64,000 nucleotides of DNA from Tenrec ecaudatus (GCF_050624435.1 NC_134537.1:123431586-123495585); one strand, 5' to 3'. Positions 41,246 to 53,081 are shown, counted from the stretch's first letter. Notes: a model not told the origin generated them from the sequence alone. Made by a program: numbers and translations.

Positions 41246-41674
41246 AGGTATATGTCACTGTATTTATGAACTAGGGGAAATTTTACTACCAGAATTATTA
41301 ATTTCTGTAATTTGTGTCCGCCATAGAAAATCACAATCATTTTTAGTGGACTCAATTTATATGTGTAATTCATTTTGCTTTATATCTGGAAACATCTTTA
41401 TTTATTTTCCAAGGACAGGTTGTTGTTAGCTGCCATTGTTGCACCCTGACCCATGTCTTTGTTATATGGAAGAGAAGAGAAAGCTGACCCCTTCGGTACC
41501 TTCTTCCTGAGCTCTGGCATGACTGAATCCACTCTCGTGTCGATCCATCGCATTGAGAGCTTTCAGCCTCTAGGCTTTGCCAAACATGCTTGCCTTTCCA
41601 GTTATTTTTCAGGATGTACAGGATTTGGATTTCTCTGTCTTCTTGGTGAAGCTTGCTTTTTATCATTACATAGA
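41246..41674. other. Unassigned DNA between BovB and SINE
   Basis: Nothing recognised with confidence. It could be further, more diverged LINE sequence. Confidence 0.4.
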
Positions 41675-41852
41675 TGGGGCCCTAGTGGTGTACTGGTTAA
41701 AGCACTGAGCTGACAACCAAAAAGTCAATGGGCCAACCTTACCAGCAGTTCCACGGGAGAAAGAGTGTGGCAGTCGGCTTCTATAAAGAGCTGCAGTTCT
41801 ACTTTATCACACAGGGTCGCTGAGTTAGAATCGATGTGATGGTTTTATCATT
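41675..41852 (+). repeat. AfroSINE
   Basis: The head is 'ggggccctagtggtgtactgg' and the tail 'gggtcgctgagttagaatcg'. Confidence 0.75.
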
Positions 41853-41933
41853 AAGTTGTGGTCCTCTTTATCTGTATTAATGTTTTTCACTTTACAGCTT
41901 TCCCCACCTAATATTAATAGTGCTCCTGCCTTA

Positions 41934-42078
41934 AGGAGCCCTGGTGGTGTACTGGGTTATGTCTTGGGCTGCTAACCACAAGGTCAGCAGTTTGAATTCA
42001 CCAACTGCTCATATGAGGAAGATAAGGCTGCCCGGTGGGGTCACGATGAGTCGGATGATGTCGTGGGTTTTTAGTTGA
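41934..42078 (+). repeat. AfroSINE, middle shortened
   Basis: A well-preserved head, 'ggagccctggtggtgtactg', and B-box-like part. The middle section is missing before the tail 'ggggtcacgatgagtcgg'. Confidence 0.8.
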
Positions 42079-42249
42079 GTACCTGTTTTCCTTTAGTTTG
42101 TATTTGCCTAGTTTATCTTTTTCTATACTTTTGCTTCCACCCTTTTCTTGTACTTTACATAGGCCCCTGGTAAATCTACACATTCTTCTTTTCTTTCTTT
42201 TTAAGCTCTAAGTTGGCATTGTTATTCTTTTAACTGGAGAGTTTGGATA

Positions 42250-42470
42250 CATTTCCAAATATTGTGACCACTGATACTTTTAAAACGTTTTATTTTGAAA
42301 TAATTATAGATTCATAGGACATTGCAAATGACTACAGATTTTAAAATATATTTCTGCTATCTATTATGCTTTTATACATCTTCCCACTGCAAATCCTTGA
42401 ATGTCACCATTTGTATTATTTATTAACCAACATTATTTTATGTCAACTATTATATGTGTTTCTAAATGGT
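42250..42470 (+). mobile_element. Ancient L1 3' region fragment
   Basis: The phrase 'ttttgaaataattatagattcataggac' is typical of old mammalian L1 3' ends. The remainder of 42470-42980 is AT-rich with nothing recognised. Confidence 0.45.
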
Positions 42471-42984
42471 ACATTGATGTGCTAATAATGCTAAAATTGT
42501 TATTATTAACTTTAGCTGGCTAAACTTTTCCCAGCTAAAATAATTAATAACATTTAATTATTTGTTTAATTGGTTTGGAGGATGCTGAATATCTCACAGA
42601 ACAATGATGTAAATTTATACATAGCAGCAGAAGAGATTAAATGCAAATTATTAGAGAATAATCACAGCTTTCTAATATGCTCAGTATACCATGTAGAAAT
42701 TCACATCTGAAGAGCTACTTTAATTTTATAACATTTAATATGGCCACTAGAGGGAGATCACACATAGCCATTCTCAAAATAGTGTTCTTGCTATTTTAAA
42801 GGTCATTTTATTAGGGTTTTTGTAACAATCCAGACTCCATAGCTCTAATTTTTGTTAAAGACATGCTACCATTATAAATAAATGATAAAAGAAAAATTTC
42901 CTACTTTTAAGAACACATAAGGTGCTGCATCAAAATAGCGAATAAAAAATAATTAACTCAAACCAAATCAAAACCAGAAAACCC

Positions 42985-43465
42985 ATAATGGACTCATATG
43001 GGTTTTAATTAACTCAATTAGGATAAGCAAACAAGACTCAAGGATATGTTGCCTTCAGGAAATGTAGTTTAAGTATAAAGGCATAAATAGGCTAAAAGTA
43101 AAATGAAAAAATAACATATAACAGAAAGAATATTACCAGGTTGTAATGCTAAAGAGGCTCAAATTATTAAGAAGACATAGCCACTCAAGATTACGTTTGC
43201 TTATGCATTTCAAAACATATGAAACAAAACCAACAAAGAAAAATAGACAACCCTACAATTACAGCTAGCAATTTCCATACTTTTAACAATGGATAAAGTA
43301 AGTCCACAAAATATCAGGAAAAATATAGATTTGAACACTATCAGCTAAATTGACCTAATTGATATGTATAGAACACTTCATCCAAAATAGTGGAACATAC
43401 ATTCTTCCCAAAGTATCTTTACCAAGATAGACAATATTCTAAGACATTTATAGCTCTACACACCT
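42985..43465 (+). mobile_element. Ancient L1 ORF2 endonuclease fragment
   Basis: Successive phrases ('gccttcaggaaatgtagttta', 'aaaaatagacaaccctacaat', 'gacctaattgatatgtatag', 'caccaagatagacaatattct') keep the order of old L1M ORF2. It is full of stops. Confidence 0.65.
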
Positions 43466-43469
43466 ATAT

Positions 43470-43785
43470 TCCTGTTGCCTGGGTGGCACAAACTGTTAAG
43501 TTCTCATCTACTAGCCTAAAGATTGGTGTTTTGATTCTACCCAGAGGCATCTCAGAAGACAGTCTCTTTCCCAAAAGGGACAACTTTGAAAACCCATTGA
43601 AATAATTGTGGTAAAGATTGTACAACTCTTCTTGATATGATTGAACTATTGAATTGTATGATATGTGGATGAAATGCAAATAAAAGAAGAAAACCCATCG
43701 GAGAAGTTCTGCTCAGCACAAATGGGTTGTCAGGAATCAGAATGGACTAGATGGCAACTAACTAACAACAACAAAACTCCTCCAC
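43470..43785 (+). repeat. AfroSINE (second subtype) split by a short L1 end
   Basis: The left part is 43470-43597 ('gttgcctgggtggcacaaac'). The right part is 43689-43785 ('gaatcagaatggactagatgg', then 'aacaacaacaaaac'). Confidence 0.7.
43598..43688 (+). mobile_element. Very short (91 bp) L1 3' end inserted in a SINE
   Basis: It carries 'gtacaactcttcttgatatg' and 'gatatgtggatgaaatgc', as at 2470-2530. The TSD GAAAACCCAT is exact at 43588-43597 and 43689-43698. This is a different L1 3' end type from the one at 19870. Confidence 0.8.
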
Positions 43786-43885
43786 TAGAAAAGATGTTGT
43801 TATCAGATATTTGGTTTAAGTTGTTATCAGTTATTTGCTATTATATTTAATAGTTGAATGAATATACATAAATATTCCATCCTTT

Positions 43886-46800
43886 TCTTTTCTTTTAATC
43901 ATTTTATTAGGGGCTCATCCAACTCTTATCACAATCCATACATACATCAATTGTACATTCATTGCCCTCATCATTCTCAAACATTTCCTCTCCACTTAAT
44001 CCCCTGACATCAGGTCCTCATTTTTCCCCCTCCCTCCCCACTCCCCACTCCCTCATGACCCCTTGATGATTTATAAATTATTATTTTGTCATATCTTGCC
44101 CTGTCTGACGTCCCCCTTCACCCACTTTTCTGTTGTTTGTCCTCCAGGTAGGAGGTCACATGTAGATCCTTAAAATCAGTTCCCCCTTTCCAACCCACCC
44201 TCCCTTTACCCTCCCAGTATCACCACTCACACCACTGGTCCTGAAGGCATCATCCTCCCTGGATTCCCTGTGTTTCCAATTCCCACCTGTACCAGTGTAC
44301 ATTCTCTGGTCTAGCCAGACTTGCAAGGTAGGATTCAGATCATGATAGTGGGTGGCAAGGGGTGGGTTGGGGGGAGGAGAGGAAGCATTTAGGAACTAGA
44401 GGAAGAGGAAAGTTGTATTTTTCATCGTTGATACATCGTACCCTGACTGGCTCCTCTCCTCCCCAAGACCCTTCTGTAAGGGGATCTCCAGTGGCCTACA
44501 AATGGGCTTTGGGTCTCCACTCTGCACTTCCCCTCTCATTCACTTTTTTGTTCTGATGATGTCTGATACCTGATCCCTTTGACACCTTGTGATCTCACAG
44601 GCTGGTATGCTTCTTCCATGTGGGCTTTGTTGTTTCTGAGGTAGATGGCCACTTATTTACCTTCAAGCCTTTAAGATCCCAGATGCTGTCTCTTTTGATA
44701 GCCGGGCACCATCAGCTTTCTTCACCACATTTAATTGTTCACCCTCTTTGTCTTCAGAGGTTGTGTTGGGAAGGTGAGCATCATTGAATGACAATTTAAT
44801 AGAAGAAGGTATTCTTGCATTGAGGGAGTACTTGAGTGGAGGCCCAATGTACTTCTGCTACCTTAATACTAAACCTATAAATATATGCACATAGATATAT
44901 TTCCCTATCCTCATATATAAATTTATTTGTATATGTACATGTCTTTATCTAGACCTCTATAAATGCCCTTTGCCTCCTAACCCTTTCCTCTATTTCCTTT
45001 GACTCTCCTCCTGTCCCACTATCATGCTCAGTCCCCACCAGGGTTTCAGCAATTCCTCTTGGTTACATTACCCTTGATCATGCCCAACTAGGCTGCCCAC
45101 ACCCTCCTCACCACCAATTTGGATTACTTATTGTTCTCTTGTCCCTGGGTTTATTAACACCACTACCTTTTCCTCCAGACCCCCCCCCTCCCATGTCCCC
45201 ACGGAACTGTTGGTCCTGTTGTTTCTCCTCCAATTGTTCATCCAGCCTATCTTATTTAGACAGATCTGCGGAGATAATACCATGAACAAAAACAAGACAG
45301 AGCAAAACCAAGCAACAATATACAACAAAACAACAACAAGAAACCAATGACCAACAAAACAAGAAAGAAAAGCTTATAGTTAGTTCAAGGATTGTTTGTT
45401 GGCCTCTTGGAATGTTTTCCAGTCCAGTCTGTTGGGGCACCATGCCCTGGCTCCAAAGTCCACCTTCAGCATTCCCTCGGGACCTCGCTGCTCCATTTCC
45501 TTGCTGTTCTGTTGCACCCCCTTAGTGTTTTGCCTTGGTGAGGCAGGATCAGATCGGACACAATTCTCACACTGTGTCTTTGGTGTTGTCCCCTGTAGGA
45601 CTGTGGGCCAGTGAGGGACGTTGTGTCTCATAGTGGGGCCAGCCATGTGGTTCTCTCTGTTGACTGGCTGCTCTAATTGGGAACATCGTCCTCATGTCCT
45701 GGTGGGCCATGATGTTCTCCACTTTCTCCTCTTCCCCTTTCATCTGCTCCTATGTGCTCTGATCAGATATGTCCCTCTCCCAGAGCTGCAGATTCAGTGT
45801 CATCCTTTGAAATAAATTCTCCTGAGGGGAGGGGCAGGTGTCCACTTAGTAGTTGGGGTTGGGGTGAACCCCCGAGGCCTTTCCACTTGTTCCCTGCTCC
45901 ACGCCAGCATGTTGTATTCATATCTTGGAGCACTGGCTTGAAGTCTGGTCCATCTTTCCCTGTGGAGATATAAACAATACCCTCCCCTTGGGTGGGTTAG
46001 TGACCTGTGCCCCCGCTACCCATTTCTTTTTTATTATTTTTATTTTTTTCCTTTCCCCACCTCCTTTTTAGTTGCCTACCATGTGTGTCCCTGTATTTGG
46101 TCTGGTCCATGCCATATGACCTTGTCCTCACCCCAGGAATGTTTGTACACCACAGCTTTTCCCCTATGCCCCTTTTGCATTTTTTTTTAAAGCTTACCTC
46201 AGCAGACTTTGACTTCTTTCCAATCTTAAGCCAATGCTATCTTGAGGTCTGTTTTCTCCTTTTTGCCCTCTGGGTGAGGTTGTTGTATGTGGCAGTCTCT
46301 TATTTATGCTTGGTGAATGTTGTTCTTCTGCCCATACTGGGTCGGCAAGGATCTTTTGTATGGCTGGATTTCTTCTAAAATATTCTTTGAGTTTTTCCTT
46401 GTCTGTGATGGCTCTTACTTCTCTGTAAATCTTGATTGATCATTTGGCTGGGTAGAGTATTCTTGGGTTTCCATGGTTTTCCTTCAATATTTGGAATATG
46501 TTACTCCACTCTCTCCTCTTTTTCATAGTTTCTGCTGATAGGTCTGAGCATATTCTTATTTGGGAACTTTTATATGTGATTGCTTGTTTTTCCCTAGCTG
46601 CTCTCATGATTTTCTCCTTTTCCTCAAAGTTGGATAAGTTAACTATTATGTTCCTTCGTGAGTTCTTCTTGGGATCAGTCTAGCTGGTGTTCTTTCAGCC
46701 TCCAGAATGGTTGCCTGGTTTTTATTCATTAAGTGGGGGACGTTTTCCTCCAAGAATTCTCTCACTATTGTTGCAGATGACTTCTTTGTTGTGTCTCCCT

Positions 46801-48172
46801 CTGGTAAGCCAATAATTCTAACGTTGTTCCACTTCATAGCACCAGGCATAGCTCTTAGGTTTTCTTCAGCTTCTCTGATGATCTTATTAGATTTTTGTTC
46901 ATGTTTGTTAAAGTCCGCTTGGCTGTCCTCCAAGTCATTGATGCTGTTTTCTGCTTCCTTCAGTCAATTCTTGAGGTCCATGTTTCTGCTACTGGTTTTT
47001 GTTATCTCCTCCCTAAACTCCTGTATTTCCCTTTGGTTTTTTACTTTTATCTCCCCTATCATTTCCTCCTTTTTCTGTATTGTTTCCCTCATATCCTGTA
47101 TGATTCCAAATAACATTCTGAAAATTTCTTTCTGTGGTAGTTTAATGTCTGCTTCTTATATGCATGCCATTATGTTTGGGACATCTAGCACTGCCTTTTG
47201 TTTCTCCCATTTTTTGTTGAGGTCGTTGGGGCTGATGGCTGTTTGCATTACACTGTTTTAGAGGAGCCATGTGCCATTTTCCAGGGAGTGGAAGAGCGCT
47301 GACTCTCTCTGGGAGACTTGTAGGAATGCTTCTTCAAACTGCCTACAGCTTATTTCACTATGGAATTGACCTGCCACTTTATCCTCCTGTGGCTTCCCTC
47401 TCAGGGGAGTGACTCAGAAGGCTGGTGGGTTGCCTGCTTTGGTGTTGCGGAGGTTGGGCAGAGGTTCCTGCAGCAGCTTGGAACATTGAGGAGTGTTGGG
47501 CCAGCTACCTTAGCACCCCAGGCACACAGTCAGGAATTCTCCTCTAAGATGTTGAGCAGAGTATCCCCTGGTGGAGGTCAGTAGTGCTTTCCTAAACGTC
47601 CGGCTAGCTACACAGGGTGGGGCTCACCTAGCTGGGTTTGGTGCAGGCGTAAATGCCCTAGGCTAAGGGGAGTGGTCTGGAGGTTAGCAGTAGTGTGTGA
47701 GAGACCAAGAAAGGGACAAAGAGGACATAAAAAATTAGAAAACATGCCCACTGAGCCTTTGGGGGGTGAGGGGTGGTGAAGGATATAGTGTAGAGATGGA
47801 AACAAATGCAACAATGTAGCTGAGTCCCGATTCATGAGTGGAGCTGCAAGGGTTTAGTCCCTGCCCGAGGTGGCAGTGGCAAGCTGTGGCTGTGTTGAGA
47901 CCAAGCTTCCCTAGAGGCTCCAAATGTTCCTGGCTCCCACAGAAACAGTTGCAGGGCCAAGGTCAAGCCCCAGCAGGCTTCCACTGAGGCAAACCAAAAG
48001 CCCCCAGCCCCTCAAAACCCCATGGGTCTGTGCCTACATATCTTTATGGTGCTCCTCCTGCGGTCCAGCAGCGTTGAATTCCCCTCTACGCAACTCTCCT
48101 GGGCTGAATTCTGCAGAGTCCCTCTGATATGTGTTACTCTGTCACCATCTTCCCGGAAGTCCCCCACTTTTA
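43886..48172 (-). mobile_element. L1-family element with ORF1 but no ORF2 (HAL1-like)
   Basis: On the minus strand it has the same 5' start (gggacttccgggaagatgg, near 48168) as the L1 at 12828. It has the same ~0.9 kb 5' UTR, ORF1 (47277 down to 46304) and the same ~2.3 kb 3' UTR down to the A-rich end at 43886. The ORF1 3' flank (...cattggcttaag, at about 46230) is joined within about 30 bases to the very end of ORF2 (...ctgaggtaagcttt, 46191-46205). About 2.6 kb is missing relative to the other copy. A possible low-complexity TSD, CTTTTNTTTTCTT, lies at both ends. Confidence 0.85.
46304..47277 (-). pseudogene. L1 ORF1 pseudogene of the ORF2-less element
   Basis: ATG at 47277 and stop TAA at 46304-46306, 974 nt, so at least one frameshift is present. 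An open piece (46646-46933) has coiled-coil-like HEQKSNKIIREAEENLRAM followed by NVRIIGLPEGDTTKKS, the entry to the RRM domain. It is better preserved than the ORF1 at 13854. No intact protein can be read. Confidence 0.8.
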
Positions 48173-48249
48173 TTTTCTTATGGCAAAGGATTTTTACTCT
48201 CTTTAGGAATACTGCCAAATTTATCTCCAGACATATATACTAATTCACA

Positions 48250-48695
48250 TCTTTATTAACTGTCTATATGTACCCTGGCATTAGCTTTGATATCCTCCTA
48301 GTAGTGTTCAATGCATCCAATCTGTTCTTGATATCTTCTTTAAATTCAGATGAGATATACTCAGGGACTTATTTTGGTCCTTGTGGGTTTGTTTTAATTT
48401 TCTTTAGCTTCAACCTAAACTTACAAATGAGCTATTGATGGTCTGCTACACAGTACAACCTGAACTTACAAATGAGCCATTGATGGTCTGCTACACAGTC
48501 AGTCCTTGGCCTGGTGATAGTAGTTGACATTGAGCTTCTTCATTGTCTATACTCACAGATATAGTCAATTTGATTTCTGTATATCCCATCTTGAGAAGTA
48601 CTTGTATATAGTCTCCATTTGTGTTCTTGAAAATGATATTTGCTACTAAGAAGTCATTGGTTTTGCAAAAATCTGTCAAGTGATTTCCATGCATT
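48250..48695 (-). mobile_element. BovB (RTE) LINE fragment with a tandem duplication
   Basis: Reversed BovB endonuclease-side text: 'gtgttcaatgcatccaatctg', 'cttacaaatgagctattgatgg', 'agaagtcattggttttgc'. A 45-bp unit is directly repeated at 48411-48455 and 48456-48500. Confidence 0.75.
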
Positions 48696-48696
48696 A

Positions 48697-49235
48697 GCCA
48701 AAAAAGGGCTCCAGGAATTGATGAAATACCAACAGAAACATTTCAACAGACTGATGAATCACTGTGTGGTAGTTACATAATTTCATATCAACTTGAAGTT
48801 ATACAAAAGTGTAGGGGTGAAATTCAACCTGTCAATCAACTCACAGCCTTGTAGCACCTCCTTGTGGACTTGTCCTTCTCGTAAGGAGGATCCTGGGACC
48901 CTCCCCTTCTCTCTGCCTGAACCTTCCTGCGGACTGACCCTGGTTTCTGTGAGCACTGTGATACAGCCACCACCATAGGATACACATGACTTTGCACCAA
49001 CCAACCTGTCATCCTCCTGCATTCTGCTTCATTGCATGCAGTTGTGTGAATCTGAATAGGACTTCATGGACTAGTATTGGGCTTATGGACTTGATCTGGA
49101 CTTGGCTGGGATGTTTGCTTTATATCTACTTACTTCTTGATACAAAGCTCTCTCTTACACATAAATGAGTGTCATTGGATTTGTTTCTCTAATCTAACTG
49201 CCCTAACACACACTGCAAATATTAGTTGTCTATGT
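48697..49235 (+). mobile_element. BovB (RTE) fragment, plus strand, split by an LTR
   Basis: The plus-strand BovB text 'aaaagggctccaggaattgatg' to 'cagactgatgaatcactg' resumes after the LTR as 'caaatattagttgtctatg'. It lies head-on against the minus-strand BovB piece at 48250-48695. Confidence 0.65.
48765..49210 (-). mobile_element. Solo LTR (copy 3 of the ERVL-like family)
   Basis: 446 bp with termini TGTGGTAG and CTAACACA (7 of 8 inverted match). The 5-bp TSD CACTG is exact at 48760-48764 and 49211-49215. It is the best-defined copy of the family. Confidence 0.85.
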
Positions 49236-49354
49236 TAGGAAATTCGGAACACAGCTACTTCACCAACTAATTAGAAGAGATCCACATTTGGAATAAAGGT
49301 GACCCAACAGAAGGCTTAACCAGACAGATTTATGTGGAAACTTTGTAAACTAAC

Positions 49355-49545
49355 TCCAAACCAAACTCACTGCCATCAAGTCCATGCTGACTCACAACGA
49401 CCCCCTGACGGTTTCTGAGACTGTCACTGTTTACGGGAGTAGGAAGCCCAGTCTTTCTCCCATGGAACTGCTGCTGGTGGTTTCCAACTGCTGACCATGA
49501 GGATTGCAGCCCAATATGTAACCACCACACCACCAGGGCTTCCTT
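49355..49545 (-). repeat. AfroSINE
   Basis: The reversed tail is 'catgctgactcacaacgacc' and the reversed head 'gtaaccaccacaccaccaggg'. Confidence 0.8.
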
Positions 49546-50235
49546 CATAAAGTAAAGGGTTATCTAATTTCTCTTTCTTTGAAATGAAAAGTTTAGGTTT
49601 CATAAGAAGAAAGAATATCTTGAAAATTTCCTGAAAAGATTAAACCTTATAAACAGTCCAAGTGGTATTCATTATTTGGATTTCCTGAGAAACTTCTAGG
49701 ATTGGAGGGAAGAGAGAAACGTGTACAAAGTCCTCTCCCAACCCTTGTAAGGAGTGTACTGATCCTTCTCCTAATCTACGGAGACATGCTGCACCCTTTG
49801 CAAAACTTGTGGGGAGGACAGCTCCTTAGTCTTCTCACCTTTGCCAGGGCTCTGCTTTCCTTCTCTAGAGTCCTGGCCTTCACGGACAGGGAGCAGTCTC
49901 ACCAAGGAAGTACCCGGGGAGCTGGTGTTGGGAACAAAAGTGCTATAAGAATGAAACCACCTTACATTGTTTTTAGAATTATTAGCTCTCTTATTTTTAA
50001 GAAAATTAATTTCCTATAAGAACCCGTCTGCCTTTCCAGGCTGAGGAGGTCACCATGGCCGCGGGGAGGATGTAGAAGTGCTAACTTGGTGTGACTCACT
50101 TTCCCTGAACAACCCCTTCAACTTACTCAGGGCCACATCCTATTTTTATCTTTGTCCGTCTGCAGCACTTGACCTTTTGCCTGGATAGCACAGTGTACTG
50201 TGGAGCTCAGACCCACAGCCTTTCCTGTCCTATGC
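49546..50235. other. Unassigned intergenic DNA
   Basis: No repeat or gene recognised. Confidence 0.45.
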
Positions 50236-50420
50236 AACAAACCACCTGTCATTAAGTCGATTCTGACTCAGAGCCATCGTACACCGGGTTTCAGAGACTG
50301 TAACTTTTTATGGGAGCAGACGGTCTCCTTGTTCTCCCATGAAGCTCCAGTGCAGCTGCTGGTGGGTTTGACCTGCTGATCTTGTGGTTAGTAGTCCATT
50401 GCCCAACCCACAGTGCAATC
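50236..50420 (-). repeat. AfroSINE
   Basis: The reversed tail is 'taagtcgattctgactcagag'. The middle 'agagactgtaactttttatgg' and the head 'attgcccaacccacagtg' follow. Confidence 0.8.
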
Positions 50421-50535
50421 TAGAGTATAATTTACTTGGAAAATCAGCAATCCAGAGTGGCCTTTTAAGACAAAATAAAACATCTTATAATCACACAAAA
50501 TTTTTGGAAACATTGTTTTGCCCATCTGAAATTAC

Positions 50536-50735
50536 ATACATACATACACACACACACACATATATATACACACACATTTGAAACGAAATATATATGTATA
50601 TTCACTTTGCTATATATGATATACAGTATTTAATACATTCCATGTGTACATCTTTTATGATATGTATACCTTTTACTATATGTATATTGTGTATATATAT
50701 AGTGTGTGTATACATATATACATATATATATATGG
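50536..50735 (+). repeat. CA/TA-rich microsatellite cluster
   Basis: Runs of ACACAC, TATATA and GTGTAT mixed units. A mariner inserts at its right edge, as expected for a TA-targeting transposon. Confidence 0.8.
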
Positions 50736-51632
50736 TACCTCCAAAACCGGAATTGCGCTAGGCAGAACGGAGCTTTTGTAGCATGCATTTTTCCTGATAG
50801 GTGTGCATCAAGCAACTCACTCTGAGTTAGTGCACCCAGTGGAATCTCCTAGGAAGGGTCTCTCTGGTCACAGTGAATTTTTTGGTAAAAGCAGTTTTGC
50901 TCACACGTCATTTTTTTTGTGTGTGATGGCTGATTTAAGAGAACAGCATGTGGGTGCAAAATTTTGTTTCCTGCTTGGGAAAATATCGCAGGAACTGTTG
51001 TGATGTTGAACATAGCTTACAAGGACAGTGCTATGGGAAAAACACAAGTATATGAGTGATTTTCTCATTTCAAAAAAAGTTCAGTATTGATTGACAACAA
51101 ACCTCGTTCTGGACTTCAGATGAAAATGTTGACTTGAAGTGCATTTGGAGTTCATTTCACAAAGTCAGACTGTTAATCAAGCTTTCTACTTAGAGGTTCA
51201 GAAAAGATTGCATAACAGCGTGTGACAAAGAAGGCGTGATTTGTGGCAGACATGGGACTGGTTTTGCCACCACTACAATGCACCTGCTCATGCAGCCATC
51301 TCAGTGCGCCAAAAAAATAAGGATGTCTCTCTTGCCCCACACACCTGACTCACCTGACCTCTCTTCATTTGACGTCTTCTTCTTTCTGCAAATGAAGAGA
51401 GGCATGAAAGGACAGTGATTTGATGAGGTAGGAGAGGTGAAGAAAAAAACAAACGAGGGAGGTGCTGTCAGCCATCCAAACAGATGAATTTGAAAAATGT
51501 TTCCAAGAATGGAATTGCACATTTGACAACTCTATTAAGTAGAATGGAGAGTACTTTGAAGGTGATAAGATTGTTAAAAATGTAAATAGATAACTTTTGG
51601 GGGAGAAATAAGTCCATTTTGGGGGATACCCC
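50732..51632 (+). mobile_element. Mariner transposon relic with degenerate transposase
   Basis: The ends GGTACCTCCAAAACCGG and its inverted counterpart 'aagtccattttgggggatacc' look like mariner terminal repeats. Inside are EQHVGAKFCFLLGK (N-terminal DNA-binding part) and WDWF-HHYNAPAHA. A PDLSSFDVFFFLQMKRGMKG segment and a final DEFEKCFQEWN-like part follow. A full mariner is about 1.3 kb; this is 0.9 kb, so a middle part is missing. The catalytic Asp of the usual HDNAPAHA is Tyr here, and stops are frequent. Confidence 0.75.
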
Positions 51633-51649
51633 CGTGTGTGTGTGTATCT

Positions 51650-52180
51650 TACATCTCATTTGTCTTGTGCTAGAAGAGATTGCAGTAATCTTACACTTGT
51701 GAAACTCTTTTAAAAATGTGGATACAATCTTTGTACCAAAATATTCATCCCACTCTTTTTAGAAAAGCAATAACTTAGAAACAATCTTCAAAAACAGATA
51801 CTTGTTATATAAATCAGGGATAAATAAATTTACACAATGAGCCACAATGCCGCCATTAACAAATGATTGCCAAGACTTTTTAATGTAATTAGAAAATACT
51901 AATAATGAGATATTAAATTAAAAAATCTCCAAGTCCAATGCCATTAAGTACAGAATGATCTTAGCCTTGCTTGTGCTCTTTCCTTTAGCTCACTGTAACA
52001 CATGGAACTCGGTTCTCTCAACTAGGTGTGACCCTCTTCAATCTACTTTCTATATTGAATCCAGAGAAATCTTCCTAAATTGCAATCTAATTTAGTCCAT
52101 TCCACACTTGACATTCCCAACCTGTTCCCTATTGCCCTCTAGATAAAGGTTAACTTCACTAATAGGGATTCTAGGGTCCG
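51650..52180. other. Unassigned intergenic DNA
   Basis: AT-rich, nothing recognised. Confidence 0.45.
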
Positions 52181-52182
52181 AG

Positions 52183-52365
52183 GAGTCCTGGTGGTGTAGT
52201 AGATTACCCAGAGGGCTGCTGACTGCAAACACGGCCACTCTAACCCACCAGCATCTCCATGCAAGGAAGATGAGGCTGTTTTCTCCTGCCAAGATAGAGC
52301 GTCACAGAAACCCAAGGGGGCAGTTTTACCCAGGATCACTGCGATTCGGCAACAGGTGTGGCTCT
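52183..52365 (+). repeat. AfroSINE
   Basis: The head is 'ggagtcctggtggtgtagtag' and the tail 'ggatcactgcgattcggcaac'. Confidence 0.8.
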
Positions 52366-53066
52366 TCTTTTTTCCTTTTGTAACCCTGCTCTGTGAGCTT
52401 CTCCAGCACCTGACTTCTGAATGTTCCCTAGCTCCCACCTAAGCACCCGTATTTATACTGACTGGGGGTGGGGTGGGGTGTTTGCTGGGGGGTGTGAATG
52501 GGTAATGTGCTCAAATGCTGTCTGACACCTTGCAAGTTTGGGTTCATCCAGAGTTTCCTTGGAAAAATTCCTGCAAAAGTACCTCTGTAAAAGCAGCCAT
52601 TGAACATCTAAGGTGCACAGTTTTATTCTGACACCCACGGGCCCTCCATGAGTCTGACTGGTGGTATGTTGTCTGGAAGACTGCGTGTAATCTTTGTGAT
52701 GAAAACACTCCTGCTTTCTTTTTGCTACAGTACATTCTGATGTTCAAATAGATCTCATGCTAGCTGTCCTTTCCTTCAGAAAGAGTTCCTTCATCCACAC
52801 GTCACCTCCCTCTTGGCGCCTACCTTGCTCTCTGTCTGTCCCCTGACTGTTGAGTTTACTGCCCTTCAATGTAATCCTTTACCCTGGAGAGTTGGGCATG
52901 TGTCTGTTGTGTTGATTATTTTGCTCCCAGCGGAGAGTACTACAAAGTTAGCATTCAATAACTGTTGAAAAGTGAATCTTGAACATAGCTGACAGGTTAG
53001 CAGAAATTTTCTCTGAATGGTGGGATTTGGCATGTTTAAACATTTCTTCTCACTTTTTAAAATTGT
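52366..53066. other. Intergenic DNA with a G-rich run
   Basis: Apart from the G-rich stretch at 52463-52492, nothing is recognised. Confidence 0.45.
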
Positions 53067-53081
53067 AAAAATAGAAGTTTC

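Noticed and set aside
43886-48172. Reading the ORF2-less L1 as a spliced integrated transcript
   Set aside because: It is kept only as an alternative. The joint near 46205-46230 shows no clear GT/AG consensus, and the loss matches the ORF2 limits too closely to prefer this without more copies.
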